This document shows, one piece after another, positions 7,554 to 17,454 of a stretch of DNA of 64,000 bases. The DNA is from Candidatus Nanohalarchaeota archaeon. GTDB lineage: Archaea > Nanohalarchaeota > Nanosalinia > Nanosalinales > JAFCCC01. The stretch covers positions 1 to 64,000 of the forward strand of contig JAFCCC010000003.1 in the NCBI GenBank assembly GCA_017610385.1, written 5' to 3'. The position numbers were made by a program, and so were the translations under genes. The stretch's first letter is position 1. The number at the start of each line of letters is the position of its first letter. The notes beneath the pieces were generated by a model. The model made no database searches. It was not told where the DNA came from and was given only the letters and a program-made list of their open reading frames with translations.

Positions 7554-8857
7554 TTTAATCCAAATTGTTTCATAAGTTTCTTCATTGGCCCTCTTCTCAA
7601 ATTTTTTCCAGAAAATTTATTAACCATATTTTTAACTTGACGATATGTCTTTAATAATTCTCTTACGTCTTTTTCAGAAGTTCCAGAACCTTTAGAAATT
7701 CGTAATACTCTATTTCTATTTATTAATGACGGATCAGCCCTTTCTTTTGTAGTCATAGATTCAATAATATATTTAAATTTCTCAATTTTATCTCCTTCCA
7801 AATCTAAGACATTTTCTGGCATTTTCATTCCACCAGGAAGCATATCCTTAATTTGTGAGAACATCCCTGATTTTTTAGCAGTTGCTAATTGATCATAGAA
7901 TTCTTCTATGCTAAAGGTTCCTTCTAATATTTTTTTAGCTTTATCTTCGTCAAAGTTTTCCTTTGCTTTTTCTAAAAGTGATTTTAAGTCTGGAATTCCA
8001 AGCATTTTGGAAACAAACGGAACTGAATCATAAATTTCAAGATTATCTATTTTTTCTCCAGTACCAACAAATAAAACTGGAACATTTGCATGAAAACATG
8101 ATGAAAAAACCCCACCCGCCTTCGCAGAAGAATCTGTTTTTGTTACAATAATTCCTGTTATATCAATAGCATCATTAAAAGCCTTTGCCTGATCTCCGGA
8201 GGTTTGTCCAAGATCTGCAGGAACAATCAAGTATTTTTCATCTGGCTTAAATTTTTTAGAAATCTCTTTTAATTCTTCTATCAAATTAGTGTTTAAAGAA
8301 TCTCTCCCGGCAGAATCTACAATTATTAAGTTGCACTTATTCTTCTTTAGAGTTTTTAAACCATTTTTTACTATTTTTATTGCGTCTTTTGATTTTTTTT
8401 CTCCGTAAAAATCAACTTTAATTTTATCTGCTAATTGTTTTAATTGATCATATGCACCAGCCCGATAAATATCACAAGAAATAACGCCTACTTTATTTCC
8501 CTTTTTTCTGTAAAAATTAGCTAATTTTGCGGTTGTGGTGGTTTTGCCTGAACCAAATAAACCACATAGTAAGATTAATCCCCTTTCTAATTTTATTTCA
8601 GGTTTTTTCCCTAAGAATTCAATTAATTTATCATAAACTAAATTTAAAACATATTCTTTTCTTGTTAAGCCCTTTGGTAATTCTTTTTTTAATGCTTCTT
8701 TTTTAATTTTATTACTTAATTCAAAAACTAATTCTACTTCAACGTCGGATTTTAAGAGTTCTCTTTGAAGATCTTTAATTAAGGCTTCAACTTCTTCTTT
8801 ATCTACTAAACTCAATCGAGAAAACTTTCTTATACCTTCTTTTAACTTTTCAAACAT
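7550..8857 (-). CDS. srp54: signal recognition particle protein SRP54
   Basis: GLFGSGKTTTTAKLA, DIYRAGAYDQL, DSAGRD, C-terminal M domain GMFSQIKDMLPGGMKMP. Confidence 0.95.
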   Translation of the reverse strand: MFEKLKEGIRKFSRLSLVDKEEVEALIKDLQRELLKSDVEVELVFELSNKIKKEALKKELPKGLTRKEYVLNLVYDKLIEFLGKKPEIKLERGLILLCGLFGSGKTTTTAKLANFYRKKGNKVGVISCDIYRAGAYDQLKQLADKIKVDFYGEKKSKDAIKIVKNGLKTLKKNKCNLIIVDSAGRDSLNTNLIEELKEISKKFKPDEKYLIVPADLGQTSGDQAKAFNDAIDITGIIVTKTDSSAKAGGVFSSCFHANVPVLFVGTGEKIDNLEIYDSVPFVSKMLGIPDLKSLLEKAKENFDEDKAKKILEGTFSIEEFYDQLATAKKSGMFSQIKDMLPGGMKMPENVLDLEGDKIEKFKYIIESMTTKERADPSLINRNRVLRISKGSGTSEKDVRELLKTYRQVKNMVNKFSGKNLRRGPMKKLMKQFGLN

Positions 8858-8917
8858 AAAAGTGAATTTGGGGCCAAAGAATAAAAAGATGAATTGAGTC
8901 TTTTTGTTAAGTTCGAT

Positions 8918-9175
8918 GCGGCCATGGTCTAATGGCTATGACCCCGGCCTTCCAAGAAGCTGAATTATCAGCTTGCACTAAAAGACGTTTCGTTCGTAAA
9001 AACGAACTTAATCGCCTGCAAAAGTTTATACTTTTGTTTACCCTTTTCGAAGAAAGCCGGTGATGCGGGTTCGATTTAGCCTTTACCCAAAGTGCGGAAG
9101 CTTAATTTCCGCTAACGCTTTTTTGCGTTTACTTTTGCGAAAAAAGGTTAGGTTACGAAAATCCCGCTGGCCGCA
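8918..9175 (+). tRNA. tRNA-Gly(TCC) with two introns (8955-9054 anticodon loop 37/38; 9076-9161 T-loop)
   Basis: Acceptor GCGGCCA/TGGCCGC, anticodon stem CCGGC/GCCGG, loop CTTCCAA, T-arm GCGGG-TTCGATT-CCCGC after removing introns at canonical BHB cut positions; 72-nt mature product. Confidence 0.93.
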
Positions 9176-9244
9176 CTAATTTTTTTAAAATCAAAAATAC
9201 ATGGACTTTATAAAAAGCAGTAACTAAACCAAAATTGCATATTT

Positions 9245-9754
9245 TTAATCAAAAATCCCCTTCTTGGTAGAAACTGAAACTAAATTTCCCTTGATTGTGA
9301 GAAATTCAGTAGTTTTGAGAGGCAACCTTTGGATGAACTTTTCGGCGAAATTAATGTGCTCATTTTCTGGTAGGAAATTGGCCTTGTAGAGGTTAATAAT
9401 TCTGGCTCCGTCCTTGATTGATTTAAGAGCGCTTTCTGTAGCTTGAAATACTTTGATTGTCTCCAAGTTCACAGTATTAAACACAACATCAATATCTGTT
9501 ATTTGTTCCCAAACTGAATTCTCCATAGGGTTCCCGATTATAATTTCTAAATTTGGAATTTTACTTTTGAGTTGATCCAAATTCCTTTTGAATAAAGGAT
9601 TAATTTCAATTCCAATTATTTTTCCTTCCTTGATTTTTTCCGCAGCGTATTTTAAAGCAGAACCAGCTCTACAACCAACATTAACAAAATTTTTAGAATC
9701 TCTCAACAGTTTGAATTTCTCATCTAATTCTTTTAGAATATCATAAAGTTCCAT
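9245..9754 (-). CDS. SAM-dependent methyltransferase-like protein
   Basis: FVNVGCRAGSALKYAAEKIKEGKIIGIEINP resembles a Rossmann SAM-binding motif. Confidence 0.5.
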   Translation of the reverse strand: MELYDILKELDEKFKLLRDSKNFVNVGCRAGSALKYAAEKIKEGKIIGIEINPLFKRNLDQLKSKIPNLEIIIGNPMENSVWEQITDIDVVFNTVNLETIKVFQATESALKSIKDGARIINLYKANFLPENEHINFAEKFIQRLPLKTTEFLTIKGNLVSVSTKKGIFD

Positions 9755-9812
9755 AATATTTTCTTTGCAAAGGAATGATAAATATTTAAATATATACTAC
9801 TACGAGAAGGTT

Positions 9813-10265
9813 ATGTTTGGAAATATGAACGATAAAGTTTATGCAACACTTGCTCCTTTTGCATATAATATTATAGAAACTTGTATTTTGGATCGCTCAG
9901 ATTATACGCCATTCTTAAGACGATCTCATGAGTCTATTATGAAAATTGATTATTTTTCTATGAATCTTCGCGCAATTAATTTAACTACTTCAAGAAGATA
10001 TTCTGTTTTAGAATCTGTTAAATCGTTATTGCATATAGATGCCGCGGATGTTTCTATTGTGCCTACATTTGGAAATAGAATTTATTTGAGGTACCGAAAG
10101 TACGAAAAGAACAGAGAAATACTTGATGAATTAGTAACTCTTTTATCTAATGATCCTACTACTATATTAACGATTCAAGAAGTAACTGGATTTCTTTCTA
10201 GAAAAAGAGAAATTCCATTAGATGAATTTAGCGTGCTTAGTAGAACAGAACAGACAAAAACCTAA
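9813..10265 (+). CDS. hypothetical protein
   Basis: 166 aa ORF; start MFGNMNDKVY probable. Confidence 0.55.
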   Translation: MFGNMNDKVYATLAPFAYNIIETCILDRSDYTPFLRRSHESIMKIDYFSMNLRAINLTTSRRYSVLESVKSLLHIDAADVSIVPTFGNRIYLRYRKYEKNREILDELVTLLSNDPTTILTIQEVTGFLSRKREIPLDEFSVLSRTEQTKT

Positions 10266-10282
10266 TTGCTTGTGTGATGTTA

Positions 10283-10394
10283 AGCCCCAGGCGAGATTTG
10301 AACTCACGACCTTTACCTGATTGGCGCAACTGGTTACCAAGGTCTAGCGGGATTGGGTCTTATCCTAACGCTCTACCAGCTGAGCTACTGGAGC
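10283..10394 (-). tRNA. tRNA-Thr(GGT) with two introns (10344-10366 anticodon stem; 10319-10334 anticodon loop 37/38)
   Basis: Acceptor GCTCCAG/CTGGGGC, discriminator T, D-arm GCTC/GAGC, spliced anticodon arm TTACC-TTGGTAA-GGTAA, T-arm GTGAG-TTCAAAT-CTCGC; 73-nt mature product. Confidence 0.9.
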
Positions 10395-10597
10395 AAATTT
10401 TTGAAAGATTAATTACATTTTAATTGATTATAACCTTTCACAATAAACAGACTATTAATAGAAATCTATAAAATGTTAGTGTCAGATTTTAGGTTTTTTA
10501 GAATAATCTAGAATTAAATAACGAGCAAATAAAATTAAATGAACACATTAGCGAATTAAATGAAACGAACACATTAGTTATCTTGAGAAGATATCTA

Positions 10598-10759
10598 TTA
10601 TGCTTTAAGATGCTTGTGCTTTAATCTTAAAGATTTGCTCTGGCATTTCCTACATTTAGCTCCTTTTAAGGTCTTTAGCCTATTTTTAGCATTACATCGT
10701 TGACAAATGTATACCTGACTAAAAAGTCTTTTATCTGCAATTTCGAATCGCTTTGCCAT
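10598..10759 (-). CDS. rpl40e: ribosomal protein L40e
   Basis: MAKRFEIADKRLFSQVYICQRCNAKNRLKTLKGAKCRKCQSKSLRLKHKHLKA; internal start of the 85-aa ORF. Confidence 0.9.
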   Translation of the reverse strand: MAKRFEIADKRLFSQVYICQRCNAKNRLKTLKGAKCRKCQSKSLRLKHKHLKA

Positions 10760-10827
10760 TTTAACCTCAGAATTTAATTGACCGTTACATTTATAAAATG
10801 TTTGACTGTTTGTTTTTAAGAATGCGT

Positions 10828-11367
10828 TTAGAAGTAAGATGAATAACCTGTCCAATCAATTTTTCCTGGTTTAAACGGTTCTCTTGATTCAGGTTCTTGA
10901 ATTATTTTAATTATATCTGCTGCAACAGTTCTAATCGGCCTTTTAGTTGAATCTACTTCATAAACGTCCTTATGCAATTGAACTGCTTCTTGAAGTATGA
11001 TATCTAAAATTTCTGCTTGGACATTTTCGATTATTTTTCCTTTGGCCCAACCCTTTGTTTCTAATCTTCTTCGTAAATCATTTGGATTTGTTCTAAGAAT
11101 AATAACTAAATCTAATTCTTTCAAAAAATGACCTAAATGCCCATCTAAAAGAACATTCTTGGTTTTTTTCAATTCTTTTTGAACTACTTCATTTAATTTT
11201 TCCGCATCCACAACATGAGTATCTCTTTTTTCATCATAATCCTCAAAAAGATCATTTTTTTCAGCTATGTCTGTCAAACTAATTAATTTATATTTCAATT
11301 TTTCAGAAACCATTTGCGATGCAGAGGTTTTACCAGTTCCGGGAGTTCCCGTAATTGCAACTTTCAT
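10828..11367 (-). CDS. adenylate kinase family protein (AK6/Fap7-like)
   Basis: MKVAITGTPGTGKTSASQMVSEKL; VDATK-like VVDAEKL; DWTGYSSYF C-terminus. Confidence 0.88.
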   Translation of the reverse strand: MKVAITGTPGTGKTSASQMVSEKLKYKLISLTDIAEKNDLFEDYDEKRDTHVVDAEKLNEVVQKELKKTKNVLLDGHLGHFLKELDLVIILRTNPNDLRRRLETKGWAKGKIIENVQAEILDIILQEAVQLHKDVYEVDSTKRPIRTVAADIIKIIQEPESREPFKPGKIDWTGYSSYF

Positions 11368-11395
11368 ACTTTAGAATTAGTTTCTAATTTTAAAT

Positions 11396-12286
11396 TCATT
11401 TCTTTCTTTTAGGTTTTTTGTCAGTTTTAGTTTGTTTTTTAATTGGTTTCTTAATACGGGTATTCTTTTTTTTGTTGTAGTTCATATAGAATTTAGTATA
11501 AACTAATCCTTTAATTGGAGCGACTATAAACACAAAAATCAGAATAATAAAATTATCTAAATAAATAATTCTTGAAAATTGGTTCAATAGAATTGTTGCA
11601 ACAAAGAAAATTATAACCAGGCCTAAGAATTCAATAAAGTTCTTTTTTACTGTTTGGTAACTTAATAAAATCGCATTACGTGTGTTAGCATTGCTTACCG
11701 CTAAAGATTGTGCAGTTAGACTTAAGAACATTCTTAATAATATATTTCCAAGTATAACAAGTATAATTGTTGTAGTTATGATTCCAATTATATTTGTATA
11801 CGCAAAAGTGATGATTAACGCCAAAGAAACCACGATCGCAACAATGAAAATTAAGTAAAGCAATAACATAGTTCCTACAGAGCTTTTAAACTTTTCTTTA
11901 GCGTATTTAAACATTAAGTCGAGTTTAACTTTTTCACCTTTTAGTGCTTCTTGATACAGTTTTGTTAAGCCAACCTTAAGTGGAAATATTAACGCTCCTG
12001 CAATTGCTATTCCTAATATGATGAAAAATACCTTAAACATGAAGCCCCTCATTAATTCAAAATAGGGTTCAAATAGGTTGTTAGAAGGCATAGTTTGTTG
12101 TTGTTGTATTACTTTTCCTAATTGGGTTAGTGCTACGTTATTTGCTTGAGCATATTGTGCAAGAGGTATTCCAAATGGAAGTGCTATAATTGCTGCGACA
12201 ATTCCGATTATTATTATTCCCAAAATCAATGCCGGAAAATTTTTCTTATACGCTTTCCACGCACTTCCAAAACATTCAGAACGCAT
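11396..12286 (-). CDS. multi-pass membrane protein with Lys-rich C-terminal tail
   Basis: 296 aa, ~6 hydrophobic segments, tail NKKKNTRIKKPIKKQTKTDKKPKRKK. Confidence 0.75.
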   Translation of the reverse strand: MRSECFGSAWKAYKKNFPALILGIIIIGIVAAIIALPFGIPLAQYAQANNVALTQLGKVIQQQQTMPSNNLFEPYFELMRGFMFKVFFIILGIAIAGALIFPLKVGLTKLYQEALKGEKVKLDLMFKYAKEKFKSSVGTMLLLYLIFIVAIVVSLALIITFAYTNIIGIITTTIILVILGNILLRMFLSLTAQSLAVSNANTRNAILLSYQTVKKNFIEFLGLVIIFFVATILLNQFSRIIYLDNFIILIFVFIVAPIKGLVYTKFYMNYNKKKNTRIKKPIKKQTKTDKKPKRKK

Positions 12287-12429
12287 AACCTAAAATTGAA
12301 TTTTATGATTTATAAGCGTTAGTCCCTATACTACTTTTTGGACAATTTACGATTCTTGGTGTAAAATATGATAGAAATTTGGACACAGAAATTAAAAATT
12401 TCTTATTCCAAATTCTATGGAGAAGCTAA

Positions 12430-13380
12430 ATGATAGAAATTTGGACAGAAAAATACAGACCAAAAAGTCTTACAGAGGTTATAGGACAAGAAAAAATAGT
12501 TTCACGCCTGAAAGCGTTTGTAAAAACTAAAAGCGTTCCACATTGTTTATTTGCGGGTTCCGCAGGTATTGGTAAAACCACTTGTGCCCTTGCTCTAGCT
12601 AAAGATCTTTATGGAGAGCACTGGAAACAGAATTTTCTGGAAACAAATGCATCAGATGAACGAGGAATTAATGTTGTTAGGTCAAAAATCAAAGATTTTG
12701 CGAGAACTGCTCCGCTAAATGCACCTTTTAAGATAATATTTCTAGATGAAAGTGACGCATTAACTTCTGAAGCCCAGCAAGCGCTTAGAAGAACCATGGA
12801 AAAATATTCTAATACGTGTAGATTCATACTTTCTTGTAATTATAGTAGTAAGGTCTTAGAGCCTATTCAATCTAGAACCGCTGTTTTTCGATTTAATAGA
12901 TTAACTGATGACGATGTTCATAAGTATATCATGCGAATTGCTCAGGCAGAAGGATTTACTTTAACACCAGATGGATTAAATGCGGTAACAAAAATATCTT
13001 ATGGAGACTTGAGAAAAGCTACGAATGTATTACAAGCAGCATCTATTGTAACTGAAGAAATTAGCGAAAAAACAATATTTGATGTTTCTGCATCTCTAAG
13101 ACCAAAAGAAGTTAAAGCAATTTTAACTGATGCGTTGTCTGGCAAATTTCTAAGTGCTAGAAATAAATTAAATACTTTGATGATTGATCGTGGTTTGGAT
13201 GGTTTAGATATTATTAAAGCGATTCATAGAGAGGTTTACTCTTTAGAGATCCCTGAAAAGCAGAAATTAAAGTTTATTGAACTTTTAGGAGAATATGAGT
13301 TTAGAATTACTGAAGGAGGAACTCCGGATATCCAAATAGAAGCTTTGTTGGCGCAATTAACTTGCCTTTCTAAAACATAA
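12430..13380 (+). CDS. rfcS: replication factor C small subunit
   Basis: WTEKYRPKSLTEVIGQEKIVSRL, GSAGIGKTTCALALAKDLYG, FLDESDALTSEAQQALRRTME. Confidence 0.95.
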   Translation: MIEIWTEKYRPKSLTEVIGQEKIVSRLKAFVKTKSVPHCLFAGSAGIGKTTCALALAKDLYGEHWKQNFLETNASDERGINVVRSKIKDFARTAPLNAPFKIIFLDESDALTSEAQQALRRTMEKYSNTCRFILSCNYSSKVLEPIQSRTAVFRFNRLTDDDVHKYIMRIAQAEGFTLTPDGLNAVTKISYGDLRKATNVLQAASIVTEEISEKTIFDVSASLRPKEVKAILTDALSGKFLSARNKLNTLMIDRGLDGLDIIKAIHREVYSLEIPEKQKLKFIELLGEYEFRITEGGTPDIQIEALLAQLTCLSKT

Positions 13381-13394
13381 ATTAAGGTGTTTTT

Positions 13395-14600
13395 ATGAAT
13401 CAATTATGGACTGAAAAATACAGACCAAAAGATTTGAAATCATTTAAAGGAAATAAGAAGGCAATTGAAGAAATAATTCTTTGGATTCAAAATTGGAAAG
13501 AATCTAAAAATAAGGCCGTGTTATTACATGGTGCTCCGGGTGTTGGTAAAACGTCTCTATCTTTCTTATTGGCTAAATCCTTGAATTATGAACTTTTAGA
13601 TACAAATGCGTCAGATATTCGAACAAAGGATAAATTAAAAGAAAAAGTAGAACAAGCGGTCAAACAAAAATCATTGTTTAAAAAAGGAAAAATTATTTTG
13701 ATTGATGAAGTAGATGGAATGGGTTCCTCTGATAGGGGTGGCGGCGCAGAACTAGTTAGACTTATTTCTGAAACGAAATTCCCATTAATTTTCACTGCAA
13801 ATGATGCATATAATCCAAAATTATCTACTTTAAGAAATAAATGTAAAATAATAAAATTTAATTCAGTACACCAAAATTCAGTTGCTGCTCGACTAAAAGA
13901 GATTTGTGATATGGAAAAAATTAACTTTGACCCGGAGGCATTAAAGGCAATCGCAAGAAGAGCTTCTGGGGACCTTAGATCTGCAATAAACGATCTTGAA
14001 TCTTTATTTTCAAATAATCACGAAATAACATTAGAAATTGTCAATGAATTAAATTTTAGAGATTTAGATCAAAATATTTTTCAGGCATTACTTATTATTT
14101 TCAAAACTAAAACATATTCTACTGCATTAGATGCCACCAATAATCTAAGTGAAAATTTTGATATGTTATTTAATTGGATTCGCGAAAATGTTCCATTAGA
14201 ATATGAAAAAAATGAGGAGATCGCGTTAGCTTACAATTTTGTTTCCAAAGCGAATATTTTCAAGGGCAGGATACGAAGAAGACAGAATTGGAGTTTATTA
14301 AAGTACGCGTATGAATTATTGTGTGCCGGCGTTGCAATTTCTAAAGATGAAAAATATTCCAAATTTACTCGATATAGGTTTCCAACTATAATTAAAAAAA
14401 TGTCTTTAGCGAGGTCTAAAAAATCAATAAGAATTTCTATGTGTTCTAAGTTCTCTAAAAAATTACATATTTCTTCTAAACACATAATGAAAGATATAAA
14501 ATTCTTTAAAATTTTAATAAATAATCCAGAAACCCGTAATAATTTAATAGAGCAGTTATATCTTGAAAAAGAAGAAATTAAATATTTAGAAGATTTTTAG
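13395..14600 (+). CDS. rfcL: replication factor C large subunit
   Basis: WTEKYRPKDLKSFKGNKKA, LLHGAPGVGKTSL, LIDEVDGM. Confidence 0.94.
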   Translation: MNQLWTEKYRPKDLKSFKGNKKAIEEIILWIQNWKESKNKAVLLHGAPGVGKTSLSFLLAKSLNYELLDTNASDIRTKDKLKEKVEQAVKQKSLFKKGKIILIDEVDGMGSSDRGGGAELVRLISETKFPLIFTANDAYNPKLSTLRNKCKIIKFNSVHQNSVAARLKEICDMEKINFDPEALKAIARRASGDLRSAINDLESLFSNNHEITLEIVNELNFRDLDQNIFQALLIIFKTKTYSTALDATNNLSENFDMLFNWIRENVPLEYEKNEEIALAYNFVSKANIFKGRIRRRQNWSLLKYAYELLCAGVAISKDEKYSKFTRYRFPTIIKKMSLARSKKSIRISMCSKFSKKLHISSKHIMKDIKFFKILINNPETRNNLIEQLYLEKEEIKYLEDF

Positions 14601-14947
14601 CAAATTTCTTTTTCTAATTCGAAATATACTGATTTTAGTTTTATTTGATCACAAGAACTTAAATTAACCTCTAATAAATATCCTCTTTGGAAAGCCCAAT
14701 CTTCTAGATGTTTTTTTAGTTCTTTTTCTTGATTTGACGGTGTATTTGGCGTTTCTCTAAATGTTTTAGCTTCGGAAAATTTATTTTCTATGTTGTGAAT
14801 AGTAAAACCGACTCCAAATCTTTTTACTTCGTTTAAATCAAAATTAGAATATGCTATAAAGACTTTGGCTGTGGAGAAAAGTACAGAGATTATCATAACC
14901 GCGGTTATTATGAAAAACTGACCTTTTCTTATCATAAATACCACCAC
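14597..14947 (-). CDS. prepilin-like membrane protein
   Basis: N-terminus MIRKGQFFIITAVMIISVLFS; in pilus locus. Confidence 0.6.
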   Translation of the reverse strand: MVVFMIRKGQFFIITAVMIISVLFSTAKVFIAYSNFDLNEVKRFGVGFTIHNIENKFSEAKTFRETPNTPSNQEKELKKHLEDWAFQRGYLLEVNLSSCDQIKLKSVYFELEKEIC

Positions 14948-16590
14948 ACAGTATTTATAGTATATGGCAAATAAATGCCTTCATTAAAAGTTCCTAAATA
15001 CGGAACACCTACTGCTTCTGAACTAATTAATGTACTTTTTATTGAGCTTTCTTTTGTGCCTAAATATAATATTATTCCCCTTAATAAAGAATAATCTTCT
15101 GCATAGAATTCTTTTTTTGGAATTTGTACTACAATTCCGCTGCCATTATATACTCTTGTATTGGCATTGATCGTATAAACATTAGGATCCTCTGAGTCAT
15201 GATAAAAGTAATTTTTTCTTTTTAATATTCCATAATCAGAGCTAATATTTTTAAAATAATAATCCGAGAAATAATACGGTTTCTTTGGTTTCAATTCTAG
15301 TGGATAAATTTTTATAATTTCATAGGAATTTTTTCCAGAGGTTATAGTACCTCCTACACCATATCCAGAATTATTATCAAATATAGAATTTTCTGAGAAG
15401 TAGGCTTCATTGTAATTTGTTGATTTATTGGCTAAAACGATATTGTATGTTCTATTTCCTATATTTATGCTCTGTGTTAAATAAAAATTATCATAAGAAT
15501 TTATTCCTGAAACATTCCATCCCGCATAATACAAGATATCCGACCCTGATGTAAAATCTGTGTTAAAAGTATCTACTTTAATTGGAATATCATAAAAATA
15601 TTTGCTAACATAATATCCTATTTGTTCTGGATCCTCTGACGAAACAAATATATTTTCAGTATCTCCGAATCCCAATATTTGCTTTTCAACATTAGTGAAA
15701 TTAAATATTTCTTGAATTGGTTCATTCATTTGTGTCTCATTAATATTCTTAATTTCAATAATTGATTTATCTTGTAATAAAAAGTTCTTGATAGTTTCTA
15801 CATGAGAAGTTAATTCAGATAATGGAATTTCATCAATTAATAAAATGTCTTGATTAGAAAGTCCTTCATAATTGAGATTTAAGTTATCAATGGTATAAAA
15901 TACATTAAAATATGGTGAAATAATTGATTTTAAATTATTACTTAATTCTTTTGAATATGTGGCATTAAAAAGAACCAATTTGTCTGTAATCGGGCCGATT
16001 TCATAATAATTACCATAGCATGAGTCATTGCTTACCCCAAATGTTTTTTTACATTTGAATACACCATTAAATTCATAGGGTCCTTCAAAAACGTCATTAA
16101 ATTCTGTATCGTTATTCAAGTCAAAATTAACTGTATCATATTTTTCTTTATTATCTATTTGTGTATCTGAAACCACAAATCTAATTCCAAATATTTCTCC
16201 TTTGCGATACCATTCATTTTCTGAAGGTGGAAATCCTGTTCCTTCCCACGTACCTGCTACAGTATCTGCTATTTGAACTTGTTCTTCACGTATTAAATTC
16301 CCGATTTTGATAGATCTCTTTGGAACACCTCTAATATTTATATAATGTCCTGTGTTTGGAACCAAATCTGAAAATAAAGTTCCTAAAACGTCTAAATCCT
16401 TACTGACTATGACTTTTCCCAAAATTCCTGAATGATCTAAAGCAGTTAATAAATCTTCAGCTTCTTTTTGAATATGAACCCCCTTCCAATCGATAGTCTT
16501 GGGATTTGGGAAAATTGTTGATAGAAATACTAATAACAGTAAACTTCCAATAACAGCGTCTGTTGCATGTAGAAAGCCCTTTCTTACCAT
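14932..16590 (-). CDS. large prepilin-like/extracellular protein of pilus locus
   Basis: MVRKGFLHATDAVIGSLLLLVFLSTIF signal-like N-terminus, 552 aa Asn/Ser-rich ectodomain. Confidence 0.6.
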   Translation of the reverse strand: MVRKGFLHATDAVIGSLLLLVFLSTIFPNPKTIDWKGVHIQKEAEDLLTALDHSGILGKVIVSKDLDVLGTLFSDLVPNTGHYINIRGVPKRSIKIGNLIREEQVQIADTVAGTWEGTGFPPSENEWYRKGEIFGIRFVVSDTQIDNKEKYDTVNFDLNNDTEFNDVFEGPYEFNGVFKCKKTFGVSNDSCYGNYYEIGPITDKLVLFNATYSKELSNNLKSIISPYFNVFYTIDNLNLNYEGLSNQDILLIDEIPLSELTSHVETIKNFLLQDKSIIEIKNINETQMNEPIQEIFNFTNVEKQILGFGDTENIFVSSEDPEQIGYYVSKYFYDIPIKVDTFNTDFTSGSDILYYAGWNVSGINSYDNFYLTQSINIGNRTYNIVLANKSTNYNEAYFSENSIFDNNSGYGVGGTITSGKNSYEIIKIYPLELKPKKPYYFSDYYFKNISSDYGILKRKNYFYHDSEDPNVYTINANTRVYNGSGIVVQIPKKEFYAEDYSLLRGIILYLGTKESSIKSTLISSEAVGVPYLGTFNEGIYLPYTINTVWWYL

Positions 16591-17402
16591 AATGTAAATA
16601 TCACCTCAACCATCTGATTTTCCATTTCTGCAAATCTCCTAAAAACATATATTCTTTCATTTACTATGGTTGTTGTTCCTCCATAATCAAAATACGGTCT
16701 TTCTAAAATTAGTAATTTTCCATTTGAATTTTTGATGGTTTTCCCATTTTTTACATTAAACGTTAAGGAATTAAATGATATTTCAGAAGATGTCCAAGAA
16801 GGATCATATTCTGTGAAGGCACTAAAATTAGAATATTGGCTTACAAATACTCTATAATCTTGATTTTGTGTAGCAACTAAGAAATAAAATGTTGTCCCAT
16901 TGATGATTTTAGTTCCAAAATGAATCAGGGATTCCGCATTAGCATAAAAACCACTGTTTGGTTCACCTGAAATTATAACTCCTTCTAGATCTCCCTTTTC
17001 AAAAAATCGCAGTGTTTCAATTATCACATATTCTTTTATATTGATCTGAAAATTTTCTTTTAAACCCAAGAGATACCGCAGTTGATTGTAATTTAAAGAA
17101 CCTAATGCATTAATTTTGTTCGGATCTAATTGTTGAAATTCTTTAACTAAACCCACTACCTTTATATGATTTATATGGTTTTCCCAATCTGTTCCATTTG
17201 TGCTACTATTTTTCCAGTAACCAGAATCACTTAAAAGTACATCGGTCAATGCCCAGCCAAGATTTTCCATTTTATTTTGTTCTGTTGTAGCAACATATTT
17301 TGGTAATATTGAAAATGCAGTTGTAATTACGAAAATCAATGTCAGGAAAAAAAGAACTGCCCCTGCTGTAAATTCTATATTAATTTGCCCTTTTTTGTAC
17401 AT
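16584..17402 (-). CDS. prepilin-like protein
   Basis: MYKKGQINIEFTAGAVLFFLTLIFVITTAFS class III signal-like N-terminus. Confidence 0.6.
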   Translation of the reverse strand: MYKKGQINIEFTAGAVLFFLTLIFVITTAFSILPKYVATTEQNKMENLGWALTDVLLSDSGYWKNSSTNGTDWENHINHIKVVGLVKEFQQLDPNKINALGSLNYNQLRYLLGLKENFQINIKEYVIIETLRFFEKGDLEGVIISGEPNSGFYANAESLIHFGTKIINGTTFYFLVATQNQDYRVFVSQYSNFSAFTEYDPSWTSSEISFNSLTFNVKNGKTIKNSNGKLLILERPYFDYGGTTTIVNERIYVFRRFAEMENQMVEVIFTLW

Positions 17403-17454
17403 GAATATAACCCTACAAATTAATTGCTCTTTTTAGTTTATGTAATTTTCAAGA

